A stretch of 64,000 nucleotides of DNA from Torymus aiolomorphi (lineage: Eukaryota; Arthropoda; Insecta; Hymenoptera; Torymidae): contig CM070874.1 in NCBI GenBank assembly GCA_036365515.1, forward strand, positions 170,001,297 through 170,065,296, written 5' to 3'. The first letter of the stretch is position 1. Every line of letters begins with the position of its first letter. Below, in pieces: positions 21,840 through 32,986 of this stretch. The notes under the pieces are model-generated. The model saw only the letters and a list, made by a program, of their open reading frames with translations, searched no databases and was not told the DNA's origin. The translations under genes and the position numbers were made by a program.

Positions 21840-23640
21840 ATGAGTTTTTCATTAAAATGTGTGAATCCTTTAGGAAGGAATGAACACTCTAATGAGTTAA
21901 CAAATTTCCCAAAATCATTAGCACAATCATTTCCATCAATACCAGATGGAGCGAAAGTTTGTCTTACGTGCAAATTTTTGATTTATAATAAATGCAAATC
22001 GAGTGAATCTTCTCCGATACCAAAAAGAATTAAATCGGATTGTGATGATGATGACCACAAAGCTGCCATGGCAATATTTGAAAATTTAAGAAGTAAACTT
22101 TCTGAGACAAAGTCAAAAGATGAAAGAATGTTATTACTTTCCCTTGCCCCTAGATTTTGGTTTCGTAAAAATTTAATAGAAAGATTAGGTTGTACGGAAT
22201 GGGAAGCAAGAACAATACTAACTGAAGCTACTGATGGAAATATTTTGACGGTACCGTTGAAAAATAAAGGAAAAGAGCTTTCTAATGAAACCAAAAATAC
22301 GGTAAAAAACTTTTATGATCGTGACGATATCAGTAAATTATTGCCTGGAATGAAAGATTTTATTTCAGTAAAACAAATTACTGGTGAACGCTTACACGTT
22401 CAAAAAAGATTACTTCTAGGTAATTTGAATGAAATGTATATTTTATTTAAAAATGAATATCTGGATGTTAAGATAGGCTATACAAAGTTCACACAACTAA
22501 AACCAAAACATTGTGTGTTGGCTGAAACAAGTGGCACACATAATGTATGCGTATGCGTACATCATGAAAATGTCAAACTTATGCTAGATGCAATTAATTT
22601 GAAACATTTGACAAAGGATAGTGATTCACCTTTAGAAAATTATAAAGATTGTATAAATAAAATTGTTTGTAGTCAACCATCGGATAAATGTTTCTTGGGT
22701 GACTGGATTGCGTAGCTAATTTTTCAAATCTTCAAGAAATTATGATGAAAAGTTTTAAAAATCATGGCATTCAAGAAATTAAATATGAATCATGGAAGCA
22801 AACGGATCGCTGCTCAATAATATTTGAAACAATAAAAGTTTCTAGCTTTCTTGAAATATTGAAAGACAAATTGATTAAATTAAAAACGCACGATTTTTTT
22901 GCTAAACAACAAGCACTGTTTATCAGAAATTTAAAAGAAAATCTTGAAGATGGAGAGATAGCAATTAGTTTTGATTTTGCTGAAAATTACGCTTTTGTTG
23001 TTCAAAATTCAGCTCAATCGTTTCATTGGAATAATAATCAAGACACTATATTTACAATTATAGTGTATTATAGAGAAAACGATGATCTCAAACACGAAAG
23101 TGTAGCTATTATTTCTGACAATTTAAATCATGATACCGTTTCCGTATATGAATATCAAAAACTTATTCTAAACTATTTGAAAGGTCATCATCAACTAAAA
23201 AAATTTATTATATAACCGATGGTGCAGCACAGCATTTTAAAAATAAAAATAATTTTCAGAATCTTCTTCATCATGAAGAGGATTTTAAAATAAAAGCCGA
23301 ATGGCATTTTTTTGCCACTGCACATGGCAAAAGTGGTTGCGATGGCATAGGTGCTAATTTAAAAAGAGGAGTCCCTAGAGCTAGCTTACAGCTTACAGGA
23401 GCTCACAAAATTCTTACATCCTACGATCTTTATAATTGGGCACAAAATTATAGTAAAGAAACAAAGATTTTCTACAGTAGCAAAGAAGTTTATAAAAAAA
23501 ATTCTTTGGAATTAAAAGTTAGATTCGATAAAGCAAAAGCCATTCCAGGTACTGTGAAATACCACGCTTCCAATAGATGAAAAGACTCTGCAACTTAAAA
23601 AAACTTCTTTAGCATCTAACTATGATTTATTTCCTAAATT
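21840..23640 (+). pseudogene. Putative DDE transposase of unclassified transposon, copy 1
   Basis: The gene starts at ATG 21840 and is open to 22715, then shifts frame near 22700 and again near 23205. The N-terminal region has a CLTCKF cysteine pair. The middle has LPGMKDFISVKQ and THNVCVCVHHENVKLML, with a conserved Cys/His cluster. The C-terminal half has SFDFAENY, AIISDNLNHD, YITDGAAQHFKN and KAEWHFFATAHGK, compatible with a D...D...E RNase-H-like active site. Copy 2 (52.2-57.9 kb) conserves all of these blocks. I recognise the protein as a recurrent uncharacterised family but cannot assign a named superfamily. Two frameshifts disable it. Confidence 0.75.
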
Positions 23641-24070
23641 AAAAAAGACTAAAAATGTTAAAAAGATTTGAATATTCAAAAGCTTATCAACAAAAATTGT
23701 TATGATGTTAAGTGGAGCAGCTCTGATCCCACAGCGACTCTGCAGTGACGCACGCCGCGCACGGCGGCTGGCCGAGCGCCTTGTATTTCTTGAATAATAT
23801 CTCGAAAAAATCAAAAAACTCCTATGTAGAAAAAGGCTATATCCATGTAAAATTTCCTCCTCTTTCGATCTAGCAGGTCAAAAAAAATATTAAAAATATA
23901 GTTTTTGAGATATAACACGTTTTATGTTTTTTTGAGGTTAGAATTGAAAAATTTTGAGAAACTAATAGCACCATCGGAAAGCTGAAATCGGAAAAAATAC
24001 ATCGAAATCACTTGGGGATTATTTTTTTAGATACATCTTAGCCCTTCAAACACAAGCTGAAAACAGCATG

Positions 24071-24355
24071 AGTAGTTATTGTGGCACCATGGGGCAGACA
24101 CAACAAACCCCCACCACCAACTTTGAGGTCATTGACCCTTTCTGGTGGTGGGGGTTTATTATGTCTGCCCCATGGTGCCACAATATTCAAAATTATGATT
24201 TAAACTTAACTCTATGATTTCAAAATTTAAAATTATGATTTAAACTTAACTCTATGATTTCAAAATTGAAAATATAACTTGAACTTTTAAAATTTATATA
24301 ATATTGAACTCTATGATTTAAAATTTAACTTTACAATTTAACTCTATAATATTAA
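24071..24355. repeat. Left terminal inverted repeat of the Polinton with apical hairpin
   Basis: It matches the reverse complement of 41024-41381. The tip is a long hairpin: TTGTGGCACCATGGGGCAGA (from 24079) pairs perfectly with its complement ending at 24183, and the pairing continues through AAACCCCCACCACCA/TGGTGGTGGGGGTTT. The loop (24120-24142) itself holds GGTCATTGACC. The inner part is AT-rich with tandem 'atgatttaaacttaactct' blocks. Confidence 0.92.
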
Positions 24356-24514
24356 CTATTATTGACTTACTCAATTTATATAGGATAAATATACAATTAA
24401 AAACAAAAATTGTTGGTGGTATTATAAGAAAAATTGATGTGTGTTTAAAATACTATCACAAGATTGTTTTCAATTGTTCAACATTTTTCATATATATTTA
24501 TTATATAAAAGTTG

Positions 24515-24760
24515 AATTGTAAAAGAAAAATTTTAAATCATAGTTCAATCAAATTTTAAATTATAAAGTTGAATTGTAAAAGAAAAATTTTAAATCATAG
24601 TTTCATCAAATTTTAAATTATTAAGTTGAATTGTAAAAGAAAAATTTTAAATCATAGTTTCAAATTTTGAATATTATGGCACCATGGGGCAGACATAATA
24701 AACCCCCACCACCAGAAAGGGTCAATGTATTATGGCTGTCCCATAGTGCCACAATATTCA
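24515..24760. repeat. Inverted internal copy of the Polinton left end
   Basis: Three tandem 'gttgaattgtaaaagaaaaa' blocks (24515-24660) lead into a partial hairpin (24672-24756) with TATGGCACCATGGGGCAGAC and its degenerate complement. The hairpin's left half is the reverse complement of the terminal hairpin's right half (24135-24183). The left end of the element therefore forms an imperfect palindrome of about 690 bp. The hairpin's right arm is partly lost. Confidence 0.75.
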
Positions 24761-24831
24761 AATTTGAAACTATAGTTTCATATATGATTTAAAATCATAT
24801 ATGCTTCAAAATCACATATGATTTAAAATCA

Positions 24832-24885
24832 CACACACACACGCGCACACATACACACACACACACACGCACGCACGCGCGCGAG
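24832..24885. repeat. (AC)n microsatellite with GC-rich tail
   Basis: A short AC run with ACGC variants passes into 'gcgcgcgagagagaaagagagc'. The following 24900-25100 segment is GC-richer and holds small inverted repeats (for example ctccccacca/tagtggggag around 25070-25095), but no gene. Confidence 0.8.
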
Positions 24886-25120
24886 AGAGAAAGAGAGCGA
24901 GACGAGATCGGCAGGATCTCCACAATCTTAGCGTAGAGCGCTCGCATTCAGAGCGCTCACTATACATGCCAGTACCAGACGGCGCAGGGATTCCCCGTCT
25001 GACACGGCCCGCTGCTCAGGGTAAACTACACGATCGTGCAGTCAGCCACGGCTACGAGCTGTAGCTCCCCACCATCGGCAGTAGTAGTGGGGAGCAGCTG
25101 CAGCTTCCCCCTGCGTCGAC

Positions 25121-25436
<316 letters not shown>

Positions 25437-25742
25437 TTTAAAAATAAGTATACACACGCACACATTTTTAATAATAATATTTAAATAATTATAAGAATAC
25501 TTACATCATCATTTTTCGGCCCTTCGGCTATTGTGGCGGTTGTTATTAATTACTACACACTTTGTCACTTTGTCATAGTTTTTACCACTGTCACTTAGAA
25601 CTAAACAATATGCTACTAACTAAGCACTTTGTCATTCAAGTTAAATTATATTCCAAACACTTTGTCACTTAAGTATACGGTTCACTTTGTCACTATAAAC
25701 TATTTACAACTCCTCGATGTGTGTGTGTGTGTGTGTGCGCCA

Positions 25743-26527
25743 TCATGGCAAAAATTGCCTCTCGTTCTGGCAGTGCACTGTGTCTTCATTGCAGGCCGGG
25801 CATAACCAGAATCCGCAAGATGCACAACGAATCCAACGACGACTACGCTGGCACCAAAACCGTTTACCACAGCCGTAGCAAATGTCGCGATAGCGACGTG
25901 GTGCATCATACACCACGTCTCGGCGACGGCGACTTATACGCTGCTGAATACCACGTAATCGCCGACGCATACGAGACATCTCTTCGTCGCGTTGTAACCG
26001 TAATAAATGTTGTACCCCGCGAAAAAATCTTCGTCGCACACACATCGCACGTCGCAGTGTCACTTCATCGATATCTAACTCGTTATCATTGTCACTTTCA
26101 CTTTCACTTTCGATATCTTCCACTTGATCAGGGTGATTATTATCGATGGTTTCGGCGTCGGAATCTATTTCCTCAGCCTCCACCACATCCATTGGCTCGT
26201 CATTCTCCTGATTTTCCTCCTCAATACTATCGCTCTCGAAGCCGCTGTCCACCTCCTCAGCGGCAGCCTCATCGAAAGCATCTTGCAACAAATCTGCAAG
26301 TGCAGCGTCCTCCTCTATTGCGTTTGACGAGCCTGCTCTTCTAACAGAGCCTCCTGGAGTACCAGAGGTTGCACGCCTTCTTGCCGTATATTGTCAGCAA
26401 TTCTTGGCTCCCCCATATCGATCAAATTATTCACGAAATTCGCCAGCTCTTGTGGCGGCGAAGCGGTGTTGTGAACCAGCTCGGGGTAAGCGTCGATATC
26501 GACGCGTACTTCGCCAATATTCTGCAT
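25743..26527 (-). pseudogene. Unrecognised acidic protein with C-terminal Cys-rich (zinc-ribbon/RING-like) region
   Basis: Read on the minus strand, an ATG at 26527 opens 70 codons to a TAG at about 26315. A single shift near 26320 joins a second frame that runs to 25743, giving about 260 residues in total. The middle is strongly acidic (E/D-rich, about 26290-26060) and is followed by an Arg-rich helix. The end has CYGCGKRFWC, then CASCGFWLCPAC and a last cysteine, a plausible two-zinc cluster. The base composition is near 50 percent GC, unlike its surroundings. I do not recognise the family. It lies where Polintons usually carry other genes and is the only minus-strand gene of the element. 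The break may be a real frameshift or an intron. Confidence 0.55.
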
Positions 26528-26649
26528 AATAGGGTACAGAGAGAGAGAGATCTTGTCGTGTCGAAAACTTACGGTAGACTGGAGGACAGCAGGGTGCTCT
26601 AACCATCATTTTTGTAAAAGTTTGTGAAAACTGAAGCATAAGCTACAGT

Positions 26650-27185
26650 CTTATCACGTCTAAACTTGCAGAAAATCGGATTCTGGATTCATATTACACA
26701 TGACGGAGGAAGTAGAAATTATTTTTCAAATAACTTCTAAAATCATGCGATAATAAGAGATGGAACAAAACCCTCGGTTTACTCTTATTACGTCTGGCGA
26801 ATACTCTAAAATTCTTTTCTCACGAAAACATTCAATCTCAGCCGATATCAGAGACATTTGTCTACTATATTATCCAAATAATTTATAAATTATTTGAGAA
26901 AAGTTCATATAAGCACTGATTCAGCGCTTGTACAGCGTTTTACCCAAGAAATATTTTAAATTATTAGTTTATGTTTAATTATTGTTTATTTAAGTTTATT
27001 TATTACAAAACTATGTTTAGGAAATGTCTATTTATTAATTTTACATAAAAAGTTAATATTAATATAAAATTAAATCGACCCGAGTTAGCAGAGAAACATC
27101 TGAGTGAGTACGTTTATTAAAAAGCTACAAAAATAGAATGATAACAACTGCATTAGGGGCCACCCCACTAGCACACGTTAAGCTA
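26650..27185. other. Non-coding AT-rich stretch within the Polinton
   Basis: No gene, repeat array or clear promoter was found. It is upstream of the minus-strand Cys-rich gene and so may hold its promoter. Confidence 0.4.
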
Positions 27186-27189
27186 CACC

Positions 27190-28690
27190 TACTTTTTGTG
27201 TATCGCCTTGAAGATTTTTCGTTGGCTGTCTCTTATCATAAGTGTAACGAATGAGGTGCCGTCGCTTCTATGCCAAGTAGTCCGTCATAATGGCGAACTG
27301 ACCAGCCGGTATAATGGTTTACTTATGACTATATTCACATGTACCACTTTCTTAACTTATATGTTCCTGATACATACTGCAAAAAACTGTAATAAAAATT
27401 CATTTATTATGATTTCCAAGTACACAAACTCTCCTCTACGTAAACTTCAAGGCAGGATGAGAAAATAGAGAGAGTTTAGTACACTGATCAACGTATTGGT
27501 ACGGTATTGGCACGATTTACTACCGGAAATTACGGTTAGATCGATCCGCGATATTAGACTTTGGTATAAGGTACCGTATCCTCTTTTAAATGAAGATGTT
27601 TTGGAACCTCATTGCTTGATCGATTTCGTTATCGATACATTGATCAGTCTAATCGATGGTTATATCAGCTCGCGGTATTATACTTTTTTACTACCCACTT
27701 CACCCTCTAACAGTACCGCATGTTTATAACTTTCATTAACCAATTAATTTGGTATTGATTCGGTATTAGTAAGGTATTGGTACGGATATCTTGGAAAGTT
27801 ACATTCACATTAATTCGCGGTATTGTACTTTATTGTTAGGTGCAACATTCTCTTTTTATTGGAGGTATTTTGGAACCTCACAGATCGATCGATTTCGTTA
27901 TCGATATGTCGATTGATCCAATCGACGATCATTACAACTACTTAAACTCTTTTCGCTGTTTGTTTCTTATGACAAGTACAACGGATGAGACGTTATCACT
28001 TGTATGGTTAGTAGTCCGTCATAATAATCAACGGATCAGATAGTATAATACCCTACTTATGACTATTACATATGTGACACCTTCTTAGCTTATATGTTCC
28101 TGACACATGCTACGAAAAACTACAATAAAAATTAATTTATTGTTATTATCAAGCACGCAAACAACCCTTTACGTAAACCTCAATACAAGATGAGAAAATA
28201 GAGAGAGTTTAGTACACTGATCAATATATTGGCTCGATATTGGCATGATTTTCCACTGGAAATTATAGTCAGATCGATTTGCGGCATTAGACTTTTTTAT
28301 AAGATGCTATATCTTCTTTTAAATGAAGATGTTTTGGAACCTCATTGGTTGATCGATTTTGTTATCGATACATTGATCAGTCTAATCGATGGTTATATTA
28401 GCTCGCGGTATTACACTTTTTTACTACCCACTTTACCCTCTAACAGTTCCGCATATTTATAACTTTCATTAACCAGTTAATTTTGTTATTGATTCGGTAT
28501 TAGTAAGGTATTGGTACGGATATCTTGGAAAGTTACATTTACATTAATTCGCAGTATTGTACTTTATTGTTAGGTGCAACATTCTCTTTTTATTGGTGGT
28601 GTTTTGGAACTTCACAGGCCGATCGATGTATTGATCAACCCAATCAATTTTCAGATCAGTTCAGAGTAACATAGTTTTACTACACATTGT
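27190..28690. repeat. Two diverged tandem copies of a ~730-bp block rich in ATCGAT
   Basis: The first copy is about 27190-27925 and the second about 27926-28690. Shared words include 'agtagtccgtcataat', 'agagagagtttagtacactg', 'gaagatgttttggaacctca' and 'cggatatcttggaaagttac'. Each block contains clustered palindromic GATCGAT/ATCGAT sites ('cgatcgatttcgttatcgat'). The reading frames within are short and mutually inconsistent, so I treat the block as non-coding. Confidence 0.75.
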
Positions 28691-28930
28691 ATCCATCTAT
28701 TTACCGTATTTTATAACTTAGTCGTAGAAATTATTTTATGGAATTTTGTATAATTCTGAGTGTTATAAAAAGATTTTTGGTGATTTTTCATTATAATATA
28801 TTAAGCTGTGATTATGTTTTTAGACTTTTTAAATTCAAAAGTGCCTATTCCTTAAAATTTCGCTGCGTTGCTCTGCATTCTTTTATTCCGTCCCCACCGT
28901 AAAATCCGTAGTTTCATGCTCTTTGGTGTG

Positions 28931-28972
28931 TATATAAGCCGTCTTAAACGATATTTACACCACAGTTCAGTT
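28931..28972 (+). promoter_or_regulatory. TATA box and initiator for the coiled-coil gene
   Basis: TATATAAG at 28931-28938 is followed about 36 bp later by TCAGTT (28967-28972), the arthropod-type initiator. The next long frame starts at 29192, leaving a 5' UTR of about 220 bases with a short upstream frame (29173-29202). Confidence 0.55.
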
Positions 28973-29191
28973 TGTCTGCGCCCCAGAAACTATCAAAGAT
29001 TAGTTGAACCAGTACGCTGTTACATACTTATAAATTTGGTTTGAGTGATCGTAGAAATACACTTCATCATCCAGACATACTTCTATCGCACATTAAAGTG
29101 AGTTCTTCTTAAAGTATTAAATACTACCACTCTCTCTTAAGTTGTTAATATTGTGACAAGGTGAATTTTAAAATGGAAAATAACTTGTTAG

Positions 29192-29596
29192 ATGATACCT
29201 GATTTCAACATGGTCTTCGATGAAACTCGTACACATATGGCAATTTTAAATGTCATTGAACGAGTCGAAACTCTCGAAGCATATGAAGAAGATCATTGGA
29301 CCAATGAAAATTCATTATTCAATACTGTTGAATCAATAAATAGAGATTTAAAAAATTTAGATGACTTAGAGAAAAGTAACAAATACATAAAACTTATTCT
29401 TGACTGTAATGTGCATCATACAGAAAAATTACTTAGAAAAAAAGATAATCTATGTAAACAATTAAATAAAACTACAAAACATTTATTATTATTAAATCAA
29501 AATTTTGAGCTGAAGTTTGAACAGCAACAGAATCAAATTAATGAATTAAAAAGTGAAATTGAAAAATTGAAGCTGAATAAAAACACATCAAAATAA
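29192..29596 (+). CDS. Unrecognised coiled-coil protein of the Polinton
   Basis: This is a 134-residue hydrophilic protein. The second half (from about residue 55) is a continuous predicted coiled coil with heptad-like Leu/Ile spacing, ending in FEQQQNQINELKSEIEKLKL. An upstream ATG at 29173 opens MENNLLDDT and stops after 9 codons in a frame overlapping the main start. The ancestral start may therefore have been there, with a frameshift since. I recognise no family. It has its own TATA/initiator promoter and stands alone, away from the structural gene cluster. It may be an accessory or regulatory protein (inference). Confidence 0.55.
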   Translation: MIPDFNMVFDETRTHMAILNVIERVETLEAYEEDHWTNENSLFNTVESINRDLKNLDDLEKSNKYIKLILDCNVHHTEKLLRKKDNLCKQLNKTTKHLLLLNQNFELKFEQQQNQINELKSEIEKLKLNKNTSK

Positions 29597-29822
29597 ATAC
29601 CGTATTTTCTTGTAAACCTATGACCTCTTTATCAGTATTTTTAAATATCTCATTATGATAATAAATACTTTTTAAAATTTTGTAAAATACTTGTCGTTTC
29701 TTATTTTAGGAATCATTTTTATATGGTTCATAATGTAAAAAACCGCTGCCAATTCATTGGCACGTAGCTTTCTCAAACTAATTTTTTGATTCCTTTTATT
29801 AAATTAAAATTCGAAAAATAAA

Positions 29823-30027
29823 TTTTTCTGTCCTCCGGCCGGAAAGCGCCAACTTCCCAGCCGCTGCGCGAAACGAAGTTGCCGCTTTCCGGCGCCGTCG
29901 AGCAGAAAAATAGTATACAGACCTTGGCCAGTAAAAAAGAAAGCCTCAGATCACATGTAATTGTCGGCCGAGGCGAAGCCGAGGTTCATTTCTTATTTTT
30001 ACTGCCTAGGTGTGTAATATACTATTT
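29823..30027 (-). mobile_element. Short B+A double-hairpin copy inside the Polinton
   Basis: Read on the minus strand, hairpin B begins AATAGTATATTACACACC and ends GGTCTGTATACTATT, with apex motif CTCGGCTTCGCCTCGGCC. Hairpin A follows directly (TTTTTCTGC...GCCGGAAAGCG, arm partner CGCTTTCCGGCCGG... ACAGAAAAA). The order and terminal words are the same as at 10081-10270 and 56930-57153. It contains no gene. It lies within AT-rich non-coding Polinton sequence. Confidence 0.75.
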
Positions 30028-30229
30028 CACGAAAAAAATTGGAAAAATTTTATGGAAAATATTAACTTGTAATTTTTTCATGGCTATTCATTGAGGTTCC
30101 ATTTGCAATTTATTTGTTTGTGATTTTAATTCTTATATGAATGAAAAACAATCTTCTTCAAGTTCTATTCTTCATTAAATTTTTCTTCTTCAAGTCCACT
30201 GTCAACGGCTTCTCGTCGTACATTGGTTC

Positions 30230-31110
30230 AAAATAAAAAAAATATTCTAAAGTTGTTCTTTGATTGTGTTTACCTCAAATATCTCTGAAATTTATGAACC
30301 AATCACTTTGCCAAAAGAACTCATCCGAGAACTATCAATAATATACCTCTACAATGAATTTTGAAGCGAATAAGACAATTTTACTCTTGTAATAGTTGAA
30401 CATATAAAACTCATTTTTTTTCATTTTTCAATTTTTACGTTTTTTTTAATAACAAAAGAACCGTGATAGCTAGAAAATTATTTTTTTTAGAAAATATAGG
30501 TAATTTAATTCTCTTTCGAATACCACCCACCCCATTTAGATACATAGAGCCGTTCTCGAGAAATTACGATATAAAAAAAAATTGAAAAAAATTTTAACCT
30601 CAAATATCTTCGAAATTTATGGATCAATCCTTTTGCCCAAAAAACTCACTCGATTGGTATACAAAATCTACCCCTACAAAGAATTTCAAAGTGATTAAGC
30701 CAATTTTACTATAGTTATTGAACAACAACAAAAAATCACTTTTTTTTATAAATTATTATTTTCTCAAAAAATAATGAATAAAAAAACCTAAAAATTTAGT
30801 AAGTTATAGTACTTAGTATCCTTTATAACCAAAAAAATATTCATGTTAATATCTTTTTTTAATTTCGAAATATAACCTATTTACAAAAAATTACGTTTTC
30901 ATCAATAACTTATGACGAAATATAGCTACCGAATTTTTTTTTTTGAAATTGTAGATAATTTTATCCTACATACAGAGAATTCATGATATATAAACAATAT
31001 TTGTTCTAAATATTAAAAAAATCGAAAATAAAAATTTTGAAAATAAAAAAATGGCTATAAAAAAAATTAAATTTTACAAAAATAGAATATTGACCCCAAT
31101 TGTGGAAGCA
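30230..31110. repeat. Diverged tandem repeat (~325 bp unit), non-coding
   Basis: The segment from about 30270 ('acctcaaatatctctgaaat') recurs from about 30595 ('acctcaaatatcttcgaaat') with the same following words ('ccaattttact', 'gttgaacaaca'). It resembles the TE-derived repeats at the left window edge. No gene is present. Confidence 0.65.
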
Positions 31111-31178
31111 AAATCTAAAAAAAATGATCACTCTCCCGTTAAAATCGGTAGAGTAGATCATGAGATATCAGCGTATAC

Positions 31179-31182
<4 letters not shown>

Positions 31183-31262
<80 letters not shown>
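31183..31262. repeat. (AC)n microsatellite
   Basis: About 40 uninterrupted AC dinucleotides follow directly on the repeat that ends in 'gagatatcagcgtatacgg'. Confidence 0.97.
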
Positions 31263-31265
<3 letters not shown>

Positions 31266-31440
31266 TCCATACGGACATTTTCTAAAAATAGTGTATTTCT
31301 ATTCCAAATTTGCTAAATAACATTTCTAACACATTATCTCATAAACTTTTTTTTTACTATCACAAAGAAGCAAAAATACTTAAACTTTATAAATCATTAT
31401 ACCTATAATTAATTCAATGGTTTATTAACACTCATAACAC

Positions 31441-31458
31441 CATACCCTCACACTCACT

Positions 31459-31524
<66 letters not shown>

Positions 31525-31608
31525 CACACGCACACATACACGCACGCACGCACACACACGCACGCACGCACGCACACACACGCACGCACGCACGCACACA
31601 CACACACA
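31441..31608. repeat. (AC)n microsatellite with CACG variants
   Basis: AC repeats pass into blocks of (CGCA)n near 31540-31600. They lie just upstream of the TATA box of the next gene. Confidence 0.95.
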
Positions 31609-31675
31609 ATCTAGAAATGATTACATTCTCAAAGATTAGGAAGGGTTGTTAGAGTGTGAGTGTTTATGGATACTT

Positions 31676-31710
31676 TATATATAAAGGGGTACTTTAATTA
31701 TCTGTCATTT
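31676..31710 (+). promoter_or_regulatory. TATA box and initiator for the 31.75-kb gene
   Basis: TATATATAAAG (31676-31686) is followed by TCATTT at 31705-31710, about 29 bp downstream. The first ATG is 31749. Confidence 0.55.
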
Positions 31711-31748
31711 TAATCTTGGATCCTACTAAAGCATGATAATACTGAAAA

Positions 31749-32450
31749 ATGTTTGCTCAGAATAGTAATCAAAACTCTAAGTTCCAATGTCGCCAAATAC
31801 TATCCATACTGTATGGATTAAATAAATCGTACTGTAAGAAACTTACAGTTGGTCTAGAAAGCCATGTTATTGGCTATGGTGATTTCAAACCTGTTGTTCG
31901 TCTAAGTGGTCAAAATATTGCGGGTATACCACTTACGCATACCGAGTGGATCTGCTTTGAAGAAAGTTTTCCCAGGATTGACGAATTCTTTGAATCTGAA
32001 GGAAACGAAATGGTTGATCAAACAATATCTTGTGGTACCAGCTTTAGCATAAGGTTCATGATAAGTTTTTCTTTGAGCTGATAGACGAAACACAAGAGAA
32101 AAATCATAGCGGTGATCCACCAACAAAGATGTGCTTTCAATCAAGATTGGTGTATAATAAAACAATCTATGATCTAAGATATAAAATATGTATTTAATGA
32201 AATTTGTAGCTATACGAAAGAGAAATTACAAGAAAAAAATCAATTATCACAATATACACAGTTTACATTTTATGATATACATTCTATAACAAGCACATTT
32301 TATATCCATAATGTTAATAAGTTACATAAAATCTTGAAAAAAAATAATTTAAGTATGTTAATAGATAATGCCTATATTTTGATGTATGAACTTGCATCTT
32401 TACAGTTGAAGGATATTGATCATGTTATGAACAAAAATATTAATCAATAA
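31749..32450 (+). pseudogene. Paralogue 1 of a Polinton protein with possible PC4-like fold
   Basis: The first frame (110 codons to 32081) has ILYGLNKSYCKKLTVGLES, PVVRLSGQNIAG and ICFEESFPRIDEFFESEG. It is clearly homologous to the gene at 40158-40940. After a frameshift the homology continues (ETQEKNHSGDPPTK, later LMYELASLQL near 32390-32410), so the gene once had about 235 residues. The strand-strand-G-I-x-h-T-x-x-W-x-x-h-E-x-x-P-x-I-D pattern recalls PC4-type single-strand DNA-binding domains. That is an inference from a short pattern, not a recognised family. Confidence 0.6.
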
Positions 32451-32459
32451 ATGTATTAA

Positions 32460-32940
32460 AATATCAATTTTGTTTTTCCTTACCTTTGACACGTTAGGTA
32501 TATGACCGTAATAAATTAATTATATTTCAATTAAAAATCTGTTTGTTTCTTAATTATCTCTATTTTAAAGTAATAAAGTTAGCATAAATAAATCTGTCGA
32601 AAGTGGTAGCGGCAGTGGCGAAAGGCTCAAGGGGTACATTAAATAGTTTGATATAACACATCAAGCTTTTCGATTCACATTAGGCTTATTGATTCACATT
32701 AAGCTTTTTGATACTCGTTGAGCACATTTATCACAAGTTTTGTAGCTACAAACTAGCTTGTTACTTCAATTACCTTATCACTTCAAATTAGCTTACCACT
32801 TCAAATTAGCTTGTCACTTCAAAATTAGCTTGTCACTTCAAATTAGCTTGTCACTTCAAATTAGCTTGTTGGTTCATCAGCAATCTGATTTCTCAAAAAG
32901 CTTGTGACACGCGCGCACCGCCGCCGCCGCCACAAACCTC
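32460..32940. other. Spacer with a ~20-bp tandem repeat
   Basis: From about 32760 to 32870, 'cttgtcacttcaaattag' is repeated about six times, and just before it 'aagctttt(c/t)gattcacatt' recurs. A GC-rich (ccg)n run (32918-32933) follows. No gene is present. The repeats lie upstream of the packaging ATPase promoter. Confidence 0.7.
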
Positions 32941-32945
32941 GAGAC

Positions 32946-32980
32946 TTATAAAAAATATTATCTCCTTTAACGAAACAGTT
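32946..32980 (+). promoter_or_regulatory. TATA box and initiator for the packaging ATPase
   Basis: TTATAAAAAA (32946-32955) precedes ACAGTT (32975-32980) by about 29 bp. The ATG at 32987 would leave a 5' UTR of only about 10 bases, so the start site is tight. Confidence 0.5.
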
Positions 32981-32986
32981 TTTGTC

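Noticed and set aside
25743..26344. Plus-strand 207-codon frame 25721-26344
   Set aside because: It is the opposite strand of the acidic/Cys-rich gene. Its composition (His/Arg/Pro-rich) mirrors that gene and no domain is seen.
27196..28462. Several 67-90 codon frames in the duplicated 730-bp block
   Set aside because: The paired frames in the two copies differ in length and breakpoints, and the proteins lack recognisable motifs. Selection on a protein is not supported.
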